Source: GCA-2401155 sp045047085
GTDB taxonomy: Bacteria > Pseudomonadota > Alphaproteobacteria > Rhizobiales > Rhizobiaceae
Reading direction: 5' to 3'
NCBI GenBank assembly: GCA_045047085.1
Contig: JASFYT010000086.1
Coordinates: 1 to 49,367 of the forward strand
DNA length: 49,367 nucleotides
Position 1 is the stretch's first letter; the number at the start of each line of letters is the position of its first letter. Position numbers and translations under genes: made by a program. Below are positions 49,344 through 49,367 of this stretch, in pieces. A model generated the notes under the pieces. The model made no database searches and had not been told where the DNA came from. It was given only the letters and a program-made list of their open reading frames with translations.

Positions 49344-49367
49344 TTGGCGCGATTGTTGATGTCAAAT
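49344..49367 (+). CDS. Start of an unidentified gene, cut by window edge
   Basis: AAGGAGG at 49332-49338 is followed after 5 bases by TTG, opening a frame that reads (M)ARLLMSN to the last base. The strong ribosome site makes a real start likely, as with the TTG start at 6202. Too short to identify. Confidence 0.5.

Noticed and set aside
1..49367. Mobile element or genomic island borders
   Set aside because: I saw no transposase, integrase, tRNA or long terminal repeats, and base composition appears even by eye; a sliding GC and codon-usage analysis would be needed to exclude older transfer.

Overview
The window looks like chromosome from an alphaproteobacterium with moderate GC (high 40s percent by eye, not counted). 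I infer this from the malonate TRAP/matAB operon arrangement, the fused two-domain ProW-type permease, the tandem dimethylglycine/sarcosine-dehydrogenase-like flavoproteins, and the mix of TRAP, TTT and ABC importers. A marine or plant-associated Rhizobiales or Rhodobacterales member would fit, but no rRNA or other phylogenetic marker is present. I see no tRNA, rRNA, CRISPR array, transposase or phage gene. The whole stretch reads as a series of catabolic islands, most with their own regulator and several with their own transporter.

Layout. (1) 1-5891: arginine/ornithine use (arginase, cut by the window edge, and ornithine cyclodeaminase), an Lrp/AsnC regulator, a class V aminotransferase-like protein, and a GntR(FCD)-fumarase pair. 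(2) 6202-14776: a meta-cleavage-type aromatic operon with two VOC/extradiol dioxygenase-like proteins, a class II aldolase/decarboxylase-fold protein, a 2-hydroxymuconic-semialdehyde-dehydrogenase-like enzyme and an HpaH-type hydratase. It is followed by a small DUF454 membrane protein and a TRAP transporter. (3) 14795-24389: a DapA-like aldolase and a lone molybdenum-hydroxylase large subunit on the minus strand, an aspartate-dehydrogenase-like protein, a LysR regulator divergent from 3-hydroxyanthranilate 3,4-dioxygenase, then an acyl-CoA ligase / enoyl-CoA hydratase / cytochrome P450 set. (4) 24424-31124: malonate uptake and use (GntR regulator, matPQM TRAP transporter, malonyl-CoA decarboxylase, malonyl-CoA synthetase). 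(5) 31229-43050: a long minus-strand operon with a betaine-type ABC importer, two choline-kinase-like phosphotransferases flanking two tandem FAD/GcvT-domain amine dehydrogenases, and a divergent DeoR regulator. (6) 43087-49190: gamma-glutamyltransferase, a GntR/UTRA regulator and a divergent tripartite tricarboxylate (TTT) transporter. A new gene seems to start at the right edge.

Most unusual points. In the ring-cleavage operon the first VOC protein lacks all three positions that bind iron in its intact neighbour, and the class II aldolase-fold protein lacks all three zinc histidines while keeping the catalytic glutamate. The ABC/kinase/dehydrogenase operon combines kinases with methylamine-type dehydrogenases in a symmetrical kinase-DH-DH-kinase order that matches no pathway I know. 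Three of the four importer operons carry a perfect hairpin right after the solute-binding-protein gene, probably setting high binding-protein to membrane-subunit ratios. A pair of nearly identical 16-bp palindromes lies between the GntR-fumC pair and the ring-cleavage operon.
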